Shown here: piece by piece, positions 8,530 to 18,549 of the stretch
Layout: every line of letters starts with the position of its first letter
How positions within the stretch are numbered: the stretch's first letter is position 1
Assembly: GCF_000485595.1 (NCBI RefSeq)
Contig: NW_014577288.1
Location: forward strand, 246,680-272,801
Reading direction: 5' to 3'
From: Priapulus caudatus
Taxonomy: Eukaryota > Priapulida > Priapulimorpha > Priapulimorphida > Priapulidae
Length of the DNA stretch: 26,122 bases
Program-made: the position numbers and the translations under genes
The notes under the pieces: model-generated
What the model was told of the DNA's origin: nothing
The model's input: the letters and a program-made list of their open reading frames with translations, nothing else
Database searches by the model: none

Positions 8530-9245
8530 TTGCACCCTAGCATGGGCTATGGCGTTGCGCTAGATTTTGGAGGCAGTAATCGCTAAATAACCCAACGTGA
8601 TTTTGTGGTTCGAGCTTATGCCATGAAAGGCGGGGTATTCAACCCACCCCTATAACACTAGACGTCGATCCAGAGCCTGCGCCGTCCTCAATCACTAAAC
8701 AGTTATCTGGAAAATTTTGCCCTCTCCCTCCATTACGATTTGCTCAGCCCACGGTCTGGTCACGCGAAAGCGATCGGCGACAACGTAGCAAATCTCCGAC
8801 CTAGCAGCACACATGTGTGGATTACAGCCTGTTCTGCTTCCATCTATTACAAATACGGCATATCGTATATACGTCTCCTATGACAAATATGTTGCGTATG
8901 TGTTGTGCGGCATAAATAGAGTTTAAGGAGCGCCTAGCAACGCAAGCAGCTTAAATTCTCAGATGTAAAACGGAAATGCAGTTGTACTCGCCAATATTGT
9001 CATAGGAAGAATCTTCCTAGGTGCATAGGAGAGCGTATATGCGTAATGTCGTATTTGTCATAGATGCAAGCAGAACATGTTGAATTACACACAGTATTCT
9101 TACCGAGCACTGAATTATCGGTGTCTATTTTCAGCACATGATGTCTTAGCCGTCCTTCTCCTGTTGAAATACAATGCATGATACAGAGTCACTCAAAAAC
9201 TCTACGACAGATTGGCGCTCTCGCTTCTGGCTCAATTTATCCGCA
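8530..9245 (-). mobile_element. Interspersed repeat Y, inverted copy
   Basis: The reverse complement matches 25076-25771 along its whole length, from CGGATAAATTGAGCCAG through GACTCTGTATCATGCATG to CCAAAATCTA. Its distal 200 bp is also related to the element at 2560-2775. No coding frame is preserved between copies. Confidence 0.8.
8831..9076. mobile_element. MITE-like inverted-repeat segment within Y
   Basis: GTTCTGCTTCCATCT (8831-8845) pairs with AGATGCAAGCAGAAC (9062-9076) with one mismatch, and similarity continues inward for about 45 bp. The counterpart at 25253-25500 has perfect 15-bp ends. The interior holds CCTAGGAAGATTCTTCCTA. No flanking target duplication is clear. Confidence 0.65.
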
Positions 9246-9289
9246 ATACGTTGAACAGAAGGGGCGCTGCATCAGTTTGAGAGTCACTG

Positions 9290-9425
9290 AGAAATTGGCA
9301 CGCGCACGCCCTCACGCAATGCCACGCACGCACGCAACGCCCTCACGCACGCACACAACCCTCAGCGCACGCACGCACCCCTCACCCGCACACACGCAAC
9401 CCGCACGCCTCTCACGCACTGCTTA
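9290..9425. repeat. ACGC-type array in the inverted copy
   Basis: A run of CACGCACGC, CCTCACGCA and related steps. It is the inverted counterpart of the GCGTGC arrays at 5130-5190, 15935-15995 and 23936-24240. Confidence 0.8.
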
Positions 9426-9873
9426 GATAAACAATAATTTAATTTAAACAATGTTGATGCTAACTATATTGAAACAACGATTCTAGCAATGGAAGCACAG
9501 ATTAAAAATCTGCCCTTCACCAAACACGTGTGCAATCTGTTACAGCAATAATACAATTGACCGCATGTCAAACTCGATTTTACCGCTTTTTCCGCGGTAC
9601 AATAAAACGGAACCAAATTTCGTTTAGTCAACTTTAAATGGAGTTTTTTACGTTTGACATCTTGAAATTGTAACCTACAGTGTAATAATACTATTACTGA
9701 ATGTCAGACATATTGTGCGTATAATCCAGCTGTATAGCATTTACTATGTCGTAAGAAAAAAAATTGTGTGCTTTAATATTTATATTTTTTAATTTAGGGC
9801 CCCTTATAACATATTCTACAGCCCCACACTTGCTTATCCCGGCCTGCTCTAACACTTCTCATTCGTAACTTAC

Positions 9874-10352
9874 TTGAAACACTGTGTTCGTCACAGACGA
9901 AGACGAGCGTCGTGCTAGCGACAAACAGACACCCCCGGCTGTTCCTGCACAGACAATAAATAATATCATTCTTGATTATATTGCACAGTACTGGCAAATA
10001 TGTTCAGGTGCGCATTACAACAAGGCTGATGTATCAAGACAATAACATAGCGGCAGAGCTCATGACATAGCTGTGGTCATGAGTAAATAATAATATATTA
10101 TTCCTTATATCTATATCTATATCTACTATATATATATATATTATATATATGATATAATATTATTATATATATATATATACCATTATTCGCTCGCTGTGGT
10201 TTATATCAATTTGCTGCAGCAACAGTCCGTGAAATGTACTTACGCTGTGACACATATGAGCTACTGATTTCTACTGCAGACGATCCGGGTAGAATAATAG
10301 GCCGAGCAATGATTGTATCGGACGTTAAAACGAAGGTAAATATAACATGAAT
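9874..10352 (-). pseudogene. Two exon-like segments with compatible phases in family A
   Basis: On the minus strand, 10352-10244 is open with CAG before it and donor CAGC|GTAAGTA after it. It encodes a peptide containing TIIARPIILPG and SSAVEISSSYVSQ and leaves one base over. The next segment, 9944-9874, starts after TGTGCAG and ends CAA|GTAAGT. In the copy at 4608 that segment needs exactly two bases to complete its first codon, so the pair would join in frame, whereas this copy has lost one G. This could be a captured gene fragment. The family is unrecognised and chance open frames of this size are possible. Confidence 0.3.
10100..10182. repeat. TA-rich microsatellite
   Basis: (TA)n with TATATC interruptions, matching the TA-rich run at 15185-15240 of the plus-strand copy. 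Confidence 0.9.
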
Positions 10353-10605
10353 CTGATTGGCTAAGTACGCGTCGAGTTGACCGAATTAAAAACAATTTGA
10401 TTCAAGAATCGCGGTAGTGCTGCGCCTATAATCACGTATGCGCATTTCACTCCTAACACGACACAAACAAATGACAAGTAATGTCAAAACATGCGTTCTA
10501 GCGCAACACGCAGGGGTAGAAATTAAGCTTTGAAACAAAGGAAGCCCAACGACTCCTGCCCTCAAAAAAGAAGGGAGTTCCAGCAGCAAAATGAGGAAAT
10601 CCGGT

Positions 10606-11339
10606 AGTCTTGAAGTTCAAATTAAAGTTTGGCTTGAGAAATACGGCAATCCGCGAGCCTTGCTTCTGAATCGAGAGCTAGATATAGCTGTAGCGGGCAA
10701 TCTACATTTAATGCGGAGCACTACCTTTATTTGCTTAATTGCTCTTTGTTTATGATGCCCAGCGGCGCGCAGGGCCTTTATCATTGAGTTGTAGACAGAA
10801 GAAAGCTTCTTGCCAAGTGGCGCTGTCAATTTTTCACAGCTATTTTGTCTTAGCAAGAGCTTAAGACATATGGATCCTTGATAGATAAAGAGGTAATAGA
10901 GCAAAAGGACGTTATCTTGTAAGATGATGTGCAATACTGAGTAATTGCGGCGCATTTCTGTAATGGTAATTTGCCTTCTTGTATGGCCATCGTGATTACG
11001 CGGAGGTTCTGTGCTCTTGTTATATAATGATGATGTTATTCAGAATCCTATTTGTAAGGCGTGAGCTGGATTAATCTTTATATAAGGTTAGTTGGCTGTA
11101 CCCTGATGCGTATAAGATTGCTTGTCAATACGTTTATACCGCGGGCAGGGGGGGAAGATTTTAGTGTGCCCTTCTTAGCAAGGTGCAGCACTGTGCAAAT
11201 GACTACAACATGAGAATTGATCATTTATAAATGATATTCGTGGATGTGTGTCTATATGTGAAATGTATGGGTTTGCATAGATCTAACTAAGTCTACCGAC
11301 TGCTCGATGTGGTATTTTCGACCTGTGTTAACGAAGACT
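10606..11339. other. Insertion present only in the inverted copy, unassigned
   Basis: About 730 bp lying between family A and the segment before it in the inverted copy. It has no counterpart between 14660 and 14760 in the plus copy. A 112-residue minus frame (10955-10617) is basic and has no recognisable domain. Nothing here can be annotated with support. Confidence 0.4.
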
Positions 11340-11452
11340 TTCGGCGTCTGTGAGAATTTACAACTAGCAATGATTTTCAGGAGTCACACGGTAAATCAGG
11401 GAGTATTTGACTCTGGACTCGGCTTAAATCTTGCACCGAACACTTGACTCAC

Positions 11453-11659
11453 GTATCGAAAAGCGCTGAATCAGGCAGTGGCATCCGTATCGTGTGCACT
11501 CGGCTCCGCTCGGCATCCGATGGCCGCTGAACGGTCCACGACGGTTTGTCTGCCGGCGGAGAAGTCTTAAGCAGTACGATACGCCACATAGCGGCTGGCC
11601 CGTCTCTGTGGCAGCGTATAGATTCACTGTTGCCGACGAAGATCACTGCTCTGCGCCGT
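11453..11659 (-). pseudogene. Inverted, indel-bearing copy of discoidin exon 2
   Basis: The reverse complement begins ACGGCGCAGAGC and follows exon 14322-14529 along its full length. Recognisable stretches include CTATACGCTGCCACAGA, GACTTCTCCGCCGGC and GCCATCGGATGC. At least several one-base insertions and deletions break the frame, and the donor equivalent reads GTGAGT rather than GTAAGT. The flanking intron text is also shared (before: CAGTTGAAGCTTA; after: CGAGTCCAGAGTC). It is either a real decayed duplicate or an unpolished read of the same exon. Confidence 0.85.
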
Positions 11660-11736
11660 TCTACCCGCGAAACAACGATGAACCGTAATTAAGCTTCAAC
11701 TGAGCAGGCAGTTGGCTGACAGACTGACTACATTAT

Positions 11737-11761
11737 NNNNNNNNNNNNNNNNNNNNNNNNN
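11737..11761. other. Assembly gap of 25 N
   Basis: Exactly 25 N. A round fixed number suggests a placeholder gap of unknown true size. It falls between the inverted exon 2 copy and the inverted 29-mer array. Confidence 0.95.
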
Positions 11762-12575
11762 TAACTTATAGATAACATTTGCCCTAAATGATATCGTTCG
11801 GCTTAAATAGCCCATTTTTTAGACGCGTATGATCACTACTCTCATTTACTGCACATTTCTGCTGATTCTACTGCCCTCCCTTCTCCCAGTCTACTCCCGT
11901 CCTCACACATCGATGCCATCAACAATCAACTACACTACTCTGGCCCTACACATACGCAAACTTATTCTCAGCATCACCCCCATCGTGCTCGCTCCTCAGG
12001 CACTCCCAGCTGTATCCTGCGTGCCGGCCTCGTCAGTGGTAAACCAAAACGCACACGCCCTGTTCCAATACTCTCGCTCTAGTCCAGTTTCGATCCGTTC
12101 CGTATCTCTATTAATTCATCTCTCACGCCCTCTACTCTCAAGATCACATCACCCTCTCCCTCTTATTCCCACACGCTTCCCTCTAATCACCAGGTTCCCA
12201 TATATCTCCACTCAACGCTATCCACTCATATACCAAATTCCACGCCTCCGCTCGGTGGCTTCACTAGACGTAATCCTCTATCGCCCTCCTCTCCTCCATC
12301 CAGTTATACCTCAACACCTCACCAGTTCTCATCACTGATAACGTATACCAAAACTCTCTTCACGTGCTAAGTCTCCAGCTCTCCAGTGCCATCATACCTT
12401 TTCATAGCGCTGGTGTGTAAATTATGAGATCTGTTCCTTGCAACGCACGTTTCTTCCGAGCTCACGTCTCAAGTCAGGTCATGCTTAGTAACCCAGGATT
12501 CGCGTTTGGCATAAAGAGTGTGTTTTGAATGTAATCGTGGAGGCGAAGCCTTCGACCGCACCTGAGCTAAGAAGT
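11762..12575. other. Pyrimidine-biased, gene-free stretch beside the gap
   Basis: From about 11825 to 12345 the plus strand is rich in C, T and A and poor in G. This leaves a 169-residue open frame (11829-12338) with Ser/Leu/Pro/His-rich low-complexity content and no domain. I do not regard it as a gene. The rest (12346-12575) shows nothing recognisable. The position beside a gap suggests low-quality sequence. Confidence 0.5.
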
Positions 12576-13920
12576 ATAAGAGTTCAGGAGTTAAGCTGAG
12601 AACTGAACCAGCAGTCAGCGGGTTAAGCTGTGGTTTACCCTCTAATTGTCGATCGTGACCGCTCCTTATATGTCATGTTCCTATATAACGCCTGGGAATG
12701 AGAACTGAATGAGACCCGAGCTCAAAGTCAGTGCTGTTCCTAAGCATGATGAGTAGAGATAACGTGCTGTGACGAGATAGCAGTGAAGTGGTCTGATAGT
12801 CTGAGGTGGACTTGCGTCCGATGGTCGGTGCTCGCAGTGGAGATTGACAAGCTGATGGGGGACTACCAGCAGTTTAGAGTATAAGTCTAGGAACTTATCA
12901 AACAGTGTAATTAGCATAGTTAATCCTAGATGTGGTACTGGTAGAGACCATAAGTCGATAGTGTGAGTGAAGTTAAGTGCTGAGGACTTGACCAACAGTA
13001 GAGTTATAAAACTGAGGCTAACCAGCAGTCTAGTGGGCGTTAAGCCTGTGGGACTGACCAGCCAGTTAGAGTTAAGCTGTGATGGACGAGCAACAGCTTA
13101 GAGCTTAAGCTGAGGACTGAGCACAGTCTAAGAGTTAAGCTGTGCGTACTGACAGCCAGTTAGAGTTGAGCTGCAGGATGCAACAACAGTTAGGGTTTAA
13201 GCTGAAGACTGCACCAACAGTTAGAGTAAGCCTGGAGGACTGATCCCAACAGTTAGTGCAGTTAAGGCTGTGACTCGATCCAGCAGTTTAGACGGTCTTA
13301 GCTTGGAGACTGACCATGAAAGTATCCAAATCGTTATTTGTAAAAGCCATAAGTCTACATGCATCTGCGCGTGCGTGTGTGTGTGAAAAGTGCAATGATG
13401 TGGTGTGGTGTTCGGTGTGTGTTGGTGTGAGTGGCTTGTGTGTGTTGTGTGTGTGTCTGTCCGCTGATGGTAGATGTGCTTGGTGGTTGTGTGGTGTGAT
13501 GTGGATGAGGTTGCGAGTAGAGTTGGGTTTGCTGGTGCGGTGTCGTCGAGGGCCTAGCGTGTATGTTTGTCGGGTGCGTGCTGCGTAGTGCGTTAGCGTT
13601 GTGTATGTGGTGTGCGTGTCGGTGTGTGTGTGTGTTGTGCAGCAGTGCGTAGGTGTGTTGCCTGCGTGTGCCGAGTGCCGTCGCGATAGCGTGTGTGAGT
13701 GGTGTCGTGGGGTTGTGTTGTGTTAGAGCTGGCGTGTGCGCGTGCGTGGGTGAATGGTGTGTCGCTGTATTGTGCTCGGTGCGTTGAGGGGTGTCGTACG
13801 TGCGTGGAATTAAGCCTGATTATACTGGTGCGTGTTTGTGCTGTGTGTTTGTGCGTGTGTTGGCGTGGGTGTCCGTTGTGACCTGTGATGGTGGTGCGTA
13901 GGTGTGTGTGCGCTTTATAA
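12576..13920 (-). repeat. Degraded inverted copy of the 29-mer and CA/CG arrays
   Basis: From 12576 to 13316, units of AGTTAGAGTTAAGCTGAGGA CTGACC type occur with constant one-base errors. Then text matching the reverse complement of 8210-8250 follows (ATCCAAATCGTTATTTGT, TCTACATGCATCTGCG). Then a GTGCGTGT-rich stretch mirrors 7640-8205. The frames at 13316-13881 are repeat translation. Confidence 0.85.
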
Positions 13921-14207
13921 CTGAAACTATATGTCGTTTATAAGATATTACAATCCTTTTGCTTTTAAATGAATAAATAAGAAACACCCTCGGTCTGTAG
14001 CCCTTGGTAGGAAAGTGGTTTTGCGCAACTTATCAGATCGTGCGCTTTGAGTGGCGCTACCGTCGTTGTAATCAAACTGTAGTCGTTAGTTTTAAAACAT
14101 TTTTTAATAATATTTCTAATGGTGATTGAACCATGAAACTTTTTATGTAGCGTAATTTTAACCTAAATTAACTGAAAATAACCCTAGAACCTAGAGTAAT
14201 TAAACTA
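13921..14207. other. AT-rich spacer, no gene seen
   Basis: A short AT-rich segment between the inverted block and the resumed 29-mer array. No open frame, repeat or RNA structure is recognised. Confidence 0.4.
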
Positions 14208-14290
14208 TCCCTTTAACTCTAACTGCTGGTCAGTCCTCAGCTTAACTCTAACTGCTGGTCAGCCTGCAGCCCAACTGCTGGTCAGTTGAA
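14208..14290 (+). repeat. 29-bp minisatellite, block 2
   Basis: Between two and three units of TTAACTCTAACTGCTGGTCA then GTCCTCAGC in plus orientation, decaying toward the acceptor of discoidin exon 2. Confidence 0.85.
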
Positions 14291-14321
14291 GCTTACGGTC
14301 ATCGTTTTTTTCTGCCGGTAG

Positions 14322-14529
14322 ACGGCGCAGAGCGTGACCTTCACCGGCAACAGTGTAACTATACCGCTGCCACAGAAGACGCCAGCCCGCTACGTGCGTA
14401 TCGTACTGCAGTACGACTTCTCCGCCGGCCAGACAAACCCCGTCGTGACCGTCAGCGCCATCGGATGCGAGGCGGAGCCGGTGAACACCGATACCGGATG
14501 CACTGCTGCATTCAGCGCGGATGCGATGA
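14322..14529 (+). CDS. Exon encoding the C-terminal part of the F5/8 type C domain
   Basis: Acceptor TTTCTGCCGGTAG ends at 14321; donor ATGA|GTAAGTG begins at 14530. The exon is 208 nt, 69 codons plus one base (phase 0 in, phase 1 out). The product starts TAQSVTFTGNSVTIPL and continues ARYVRIVLQY, then VVTVSAIGCEAEPV. ARYVRIxxQ followed by the closing strand ending in GCE is the standard C-terminus of F5/8 type C domains; the Cys normally pairs with one near the domain's N-terminus, which would be in the unseen exon. A further segment (DTGCTAAFSADAM) links to the next module. Entry phase matches exon 7464-7636 and exit phase matches 26023. The 6.7-kb intron between them is inflated by the inverted block; without it the intron would be about 0.9 kb. 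Confidence 0.87.
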
Positions 14530-14591
14530 GTAAGTGTTCAGGCTGCAAGATTAACGCGAGTCCAGAGTCAAATACTCCCTGATTTACTGTT

Positions 14592-14749
14592 GGACTCTTT
14601 GATTTGACATATGCAGGAGTCCGTGTGACTCCCTGAAAATTCTGCTATACTAACTAGTTCATTCCAGAGCGGACTCCCTGATTTGACATATGCAGGAGTC
14701 CGTGTGACTCCCTGAAAATTCTGCTATACTAACTAGTTCATTCCAGAGC
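14592..14749. repeat. 79-bp direct duplication
   Basis: 14592-14670 and 14671-14749 are near-identical (GATTTGACATATGCAGGAGT, then CCGTGTGACTCCCTGAAAAT, then a tail ending CATTCCAGAGC). It lies in a segment rich in GGACTCCCT and AGGGAGTC steps, part of which is also present inverted at 11340-11430. Confidence 0.9.
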
Positions 14750-14769
14750 ACGGCCTCACGGATTCCCTC

Positions 14770-15182
14770 ATTTTGCTGTGGACTCCCTCTTTTTGAGGGC
14801 AGGGAGTCTTTGGACTCCCTTGTTCAAAACTTAATTTCTACCCCTGCGTGTTGCCCTCTAAGCACGCATGTTTTTGACATACTTGTCATTTGTTTGTGTC
14901 GTGTTAGGAGTGAAATGCGCATACGTGATTAATAGACGCACGCACTAACCGGCGTTCTCGAAATCAAATTGTTTTTAATTCGGTCAACTCGACGCATTCT
15001 TAAGCCAATCAGATATCATGTTATATTTACCTGTCGTTTAACTCCGGTACAATCATTGCTCGGCTATTATTTCATACCCCCGGATGGTCTGCAGTAGAGA
15101 ATCAGTAGCTCATATGTGTCACAGCGTAAGTAAGTATTCACGACTGTTTGCTGTAGCAATTGATATAACCACAGCAGGAGTG

Positions 15183-15217
<35 letters not shown>

Positions 15218-16302
15218 TAGATATAGAGAATAGAATATATTATTATTCACTCATGACACAGCTATGTAGCATGAGCTCATGCCGCCATGTTATTGTCTTG
15301 CATAATAGCCTCTTGTAATGCGCACGTGAACATATTGGCATGTAACTTGTTGCAATATAAATCAAGAAATATAATTTATTTCTTGGCAGGGAACAGCCCG
15401 GGTGTCCTGTTGTTGTTGGCTAGCAGCGGACCTCGGCATTTTCGTCTGTAACGAACCCATGTTTAAGTAAGTACGAATGAGAAGTGCTTGGATGCAGGCG
15501 CGGTATTAAGCTAGTGTATTAAGTTTGGCCTGTAGCATACGTTTATAAAAGGGCCGCTAAATTTAAAAAATTAAAAGCATATTATAGTTAAAGGCAAACA
15601 ATTTTTTCTGGCATAGTAAATGCTATACAGCGGTAATACGACAAAATATGTCTGGCCATTCAGTAATAGTATTACTACATGTAGGTATCAATTTCAAATG
15701 TGCCAAGTAACAAAACTCCCATTTAAAGTTACTAAACGAAATTGTTCGCTTATTTGGAGCGGCTTGCGGTAAAAAGCGGGAAAATGGAGTGAACAGCGTC
15801 ATTGTATCTCGCTGTAACGGATCGCACATGGTGTTTGTGAAGGCAGATTTTTACATCTGTGTTGCATTGCTAGAATCGTTGTTCAATATAGTAGCATCAA
15901 ACATTTGTTTAAAAATAAAATATTTTTATCTAAGGCGTGTTCGTGTCTGAGGGCGTGCGTGCGTGCGTTGTGTGCGTGAGGTGTGCGTGTGTTACGGCGC
16001 CGCTGCGTTTTTTGGTTTTTTTAGTGTTAATTTATTTTTTTGATGTTTTTAGATATTAATTTTGTGTATTTCACGTAAGTAGAGCAGGCATTTAAATACA
16101 CAACGCGAAGGCGCTAAATTGAGCGACCCAAGCAAGCAGGACAAACGAAAACAGAACCGCCATCTTTTTCTAGGAGACGAACCACGCATGCGCGCCGTTT
16201 AATACGCATACATAAAATACATAGTCGTACATGTTCGTACATTAGGATATAAGATATAGTATTTGAAAGTCACATCTTTCTCCACACTCTCGCTACCCCT
16301 TT
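14770..16302 (+). mobile_element. Family A, copy 2 (5' part, indel-rich)
   Basis: The segment from 14770 to 15235 matches only the inverted copy (10605-10100); from 15236 onward it also matches copy 1 (4460 onward). It includes exon-like segments near 15021-15130 and 15391-15467, the GAGTGA..GTCAATTG-type segment (about 15787-15935) and the GCGTGC array (15935-15995). A T-rich insertion at about 16005-16070 is absent from copy 1. Confidence 0.8.
15185..15240. repeat. TA-rich microsatellite
   Basis: (AT)n passing into GATAGATATAG steps; counterpart of 10100-10182. Confidence 0.9.
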
Positions 16303-16660
16303 CAGGGCGTAAGCCAGCGGGGGCGGGTGGGGCGGTGGGGCAGAGTCCGCCCCCCCCCCCAAACACCGGCCAACAAAAAGAGAGAGAGAAGAGCAAAAAA
16401 GCAAGAGGAGCGTAGGAAGAAAGAGAGCATACAAAGACACATGACAAAGGGGAAAACCTGGTTTTTGGGTTTTTAAAAAAAATGATTATAAAAGAAAGCA
16501 ACAGATATCATTTAATTATTTAAAAAATATTTTGTGAAATGAGCTTTGAGCAGCGCAGTTCGCCTTTCATCGCAGCTCGGCATAACATATCATACGTACG
16601 GCTACACGAATTAATATGACTATCAGCTCTACTGATATTTTGTGTACAGCAGGTCGGGTA

Positions 16661-16810
16661 TTTTTTTCTTTTTTTTTTTTTTCATTCTTTGTTTGTTGTT
16701 TTTTTGTTCTTTGTTTTTCTTTTGTTTTTTTTCTTCTTTTTTTTTATTTTTTTTTTTGGTGTTTTTGTTTTTGTTATTTTGATTTTTTTTTTTTTTTTTT
16801 TTTTGTTTTT

Positions 16811-16841
<31 letters not shown>

Positions 16842-16876
16842 ATTATTTTGTTTTTTTTTTTTTGTTTTTTTTTTCT
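16661..16876. repeat. T-homopolymer-rich insertion (about 210 bp)
   Basis: Almost pure T with scattered G and C, placed inside text that is contiguous in copy 1 (GTCGGGTACTCTACGTGCTA around 5732). The Phe-rich frame across it is an artefact. It is either a bare poly(A)/poly(T) insertion or a long-read homopolymer artefact. Confidence 0.85.
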
Positions 16877-17324
16877 AACGTGCTAAGCTTGTGTATTCTT
16901 ATTGTGTTTCTGACTGTCACATCAGTCCTGCTAGGCAATTATTGGAAATCTTATGATGAAACTGCTGATTGTTTTGTGATTAGTTTGATTAAACGTCAAT
17001 ATATTTATCAAACATGCTATGATGCTGGCTTTTCGAAGATGTGCCTAAAAAAGAATGGCGAAATCTGTTTAAGCAAATAAATCGCAATATTATTTTTGGA
17101 AATTCAGGATTAGAGAGTCGAGAACGGTACAACGAATCGTCTTCTTTCTTAATAATTAATGAAACGGTCAAGCTTCCGCGCGGCTTCGCAACAGTGGGGT
17201 GCTGCAGGGTGGCTGTGTGGCCGGCGCTCGCTCGTTGCTGTGTAGATTAGGTGCGGGAGGGGGGACTCCGCCCTGCCCTGCACCCACCGCCTTAGGAATT
17301 GTCGCGCTCCTAAGTGATTCGCAC

Positions 17325-18392
17325 ATGGGCGTTAAAGTCCCGGGGGATTGGGGGATGCCATCTCCCCGCTGCTTGAGGAGGGGGGATGGCCTGTACAAAT
17401 AACCCCTGAAATTCTGCAAAAAAAAAAACGAGATTTGAAAGAGAAAGAAAGGAAGAAGAAGAAAAAAGGAAAGAAATGTGATTGTTTCAATTTTCAGGCG
17501 TAATGCATGAGAAATGATTTTTTAAATTGTATGTATAACCTGTATATAGCGTTGAACAGTACATATTCAGTGTTAATCATGGCTAAATTGGGCTTATGGT
17601 ATGTGGCCAGACAGGACTTGTTGCAAAGTGGGGCACGGAGGATAGAGTGACTGCAGATGGCATATAGTCTGCTCAAAGTACAAGTGGGCTATGGCGAGTG
17701 GCTAATGAATGCGATCATCGCAATATACCCAATATATCACGCCGTTCTTTGCGCAGCAAAATGAGAGAATTGTCTGTCTTGAAGGCGGCAGGAAGTGAGA
17801 TTTAGTGGAGTTATTTAATGTTGAACTGTATCATGTGGCCTTTGAGGAGGGCGCAGACCATGCAAATAAACTTCAAGAAAAATGTTTACCAGACAGTCAC
17901 AAAGTAGGCCAAAGAAGTATGTTTTATGGGCAAAAGCATGCGGAAAAGCAGCGTGAAAATATTTGGAGAAATTGCAATTGCTTAGCGCTGTGTTTGTTAA
18001 TACATGTATTATTACTATCAGTAACTTCTAACTGTTTGTACGCTGCATCTGAAAGCTAATGAAAGTGTTCTTGATGCCTAAAACTATCGTAGGGTTTGAG
18101 CTCTAGGTTTGTAGAATAGGTCATCAGCACATGAGATATATTGGGACCGCACAGTGTGCCTCAGATTGCAGGAATATATGGCTTAAAATATTTCAAAATT
18201 TTCTGGGGGCATGGCTCGGGCGCACACTCCCCTTGCATATGGCCAGCCTACGGCAGCGTGTCCTAACGTAGCCAGTTTTCAAATTTGGCATGTCGTGGGC
18301 ACGTATGTAATGAGCATATATATAATGTTAATGTACGTTGTGTTTGTGTTTGTGTGTTATGTTGTTTGTTCGTTTGTGTGTGTATAGTGGTG

Positions 18393-18425
<33 letters not shown>

Positions 18426-18549
18426 GTTCGTGCGTTCGCGGTGGTCGTAGAAATTATTGTGGGTCTTAGGCTCGTGGCTAGTATGTGATGGCTATGCGCG
18501 CTTGATCAAATCCCCGCCTCCCACTCCTCGGTACGGATTTACGCCCCTG
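17325..18549. mobile_element. Inner hAT-like non-autonomous element (about 1.2 kb)
   Basis: The right end GGATTTACGCCCCTG (18535-18549) is the exact reverse complement of the left end CAGGGGCGTAAATCC as seen at 6106; here the left end is slightly corrupted (ATGGGCGTTAAAGTCC). It is flanked by ATTCGCAC on both sides (17317-17324 and 18550-18557), a perfect 8-bp target duplication. The interior carries a G-rich segment, a purine-rich segment and a GT microsatellite (about 18330-18425). No transposase frame is seen; a short plus frame at 17805-18059 has no recognisable motif. Confidence 0.8.

Larger units (their letters stand above)
9430..10605 (-). mobile_element. Family A, inverted copy, with extra 5' part
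   Basis: The reverse complement aligns with 14770-15935: the TA-rich microsatellite (10100-10180 against 15185-15240), the exon-like segments and the segment ending at the GCGTGC array. The same order is found in copy 1 from 4460 onward. Frequent small indels separate it from both other copies. Confidence 0.8.
8395..13920 (-). other. Noisy inverted copy of the surrounding locus
   Basis: Read on the minus strand from 13920 down to about 8395, this block gives in order: CA/CG array and 29-mers (match 7637-8392), a gap, discoidin exon 2 with its flanks (11659-11453, matches 14322-14529), the segment before family A (about 11430-11340), family A (10605-9430), the GCGTGC array (9425-9300), and the interspersed repeat Y (9245-8530, matches 25076-25771). 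It ends with text matching about 25772-25840. This is the gene's own order, reversed. Relative to the plus-strand copies it carries frequent one-base indels and lacks the hAT-like elements, the Gypsy element and the fold-back element. It is either a true inverted duplication or a misplaced alternative haplotype or unpolished long read. Confidence 0.8.

Noticed and set aside
10617-10955. 112-residue minus-strand frame as a gene
   Set aside because: No recognisable domain, no splice support, and it lies in an insertion unique to the noisy inverted copy.
11829-12338. 169-residue open frame beside the gap
   Set aside because: Low-complexity Ser/Leu/Pro/His content caused by a G-poor strand; no domain, no splice context, and the area looks like poor sequence.
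16616-17080. 154-residue Phe-rich open frame
   Set aside because: It translates a poly(T) insertion in a repeat; the counterpart copy lacks it.
17805-18059. 84-residue frame inside the inner hAT-like element as a transposase remnant
   Set aside because: No hAT dimerisation or catalytic motif is visible, and the frame is not kept in copy 1.
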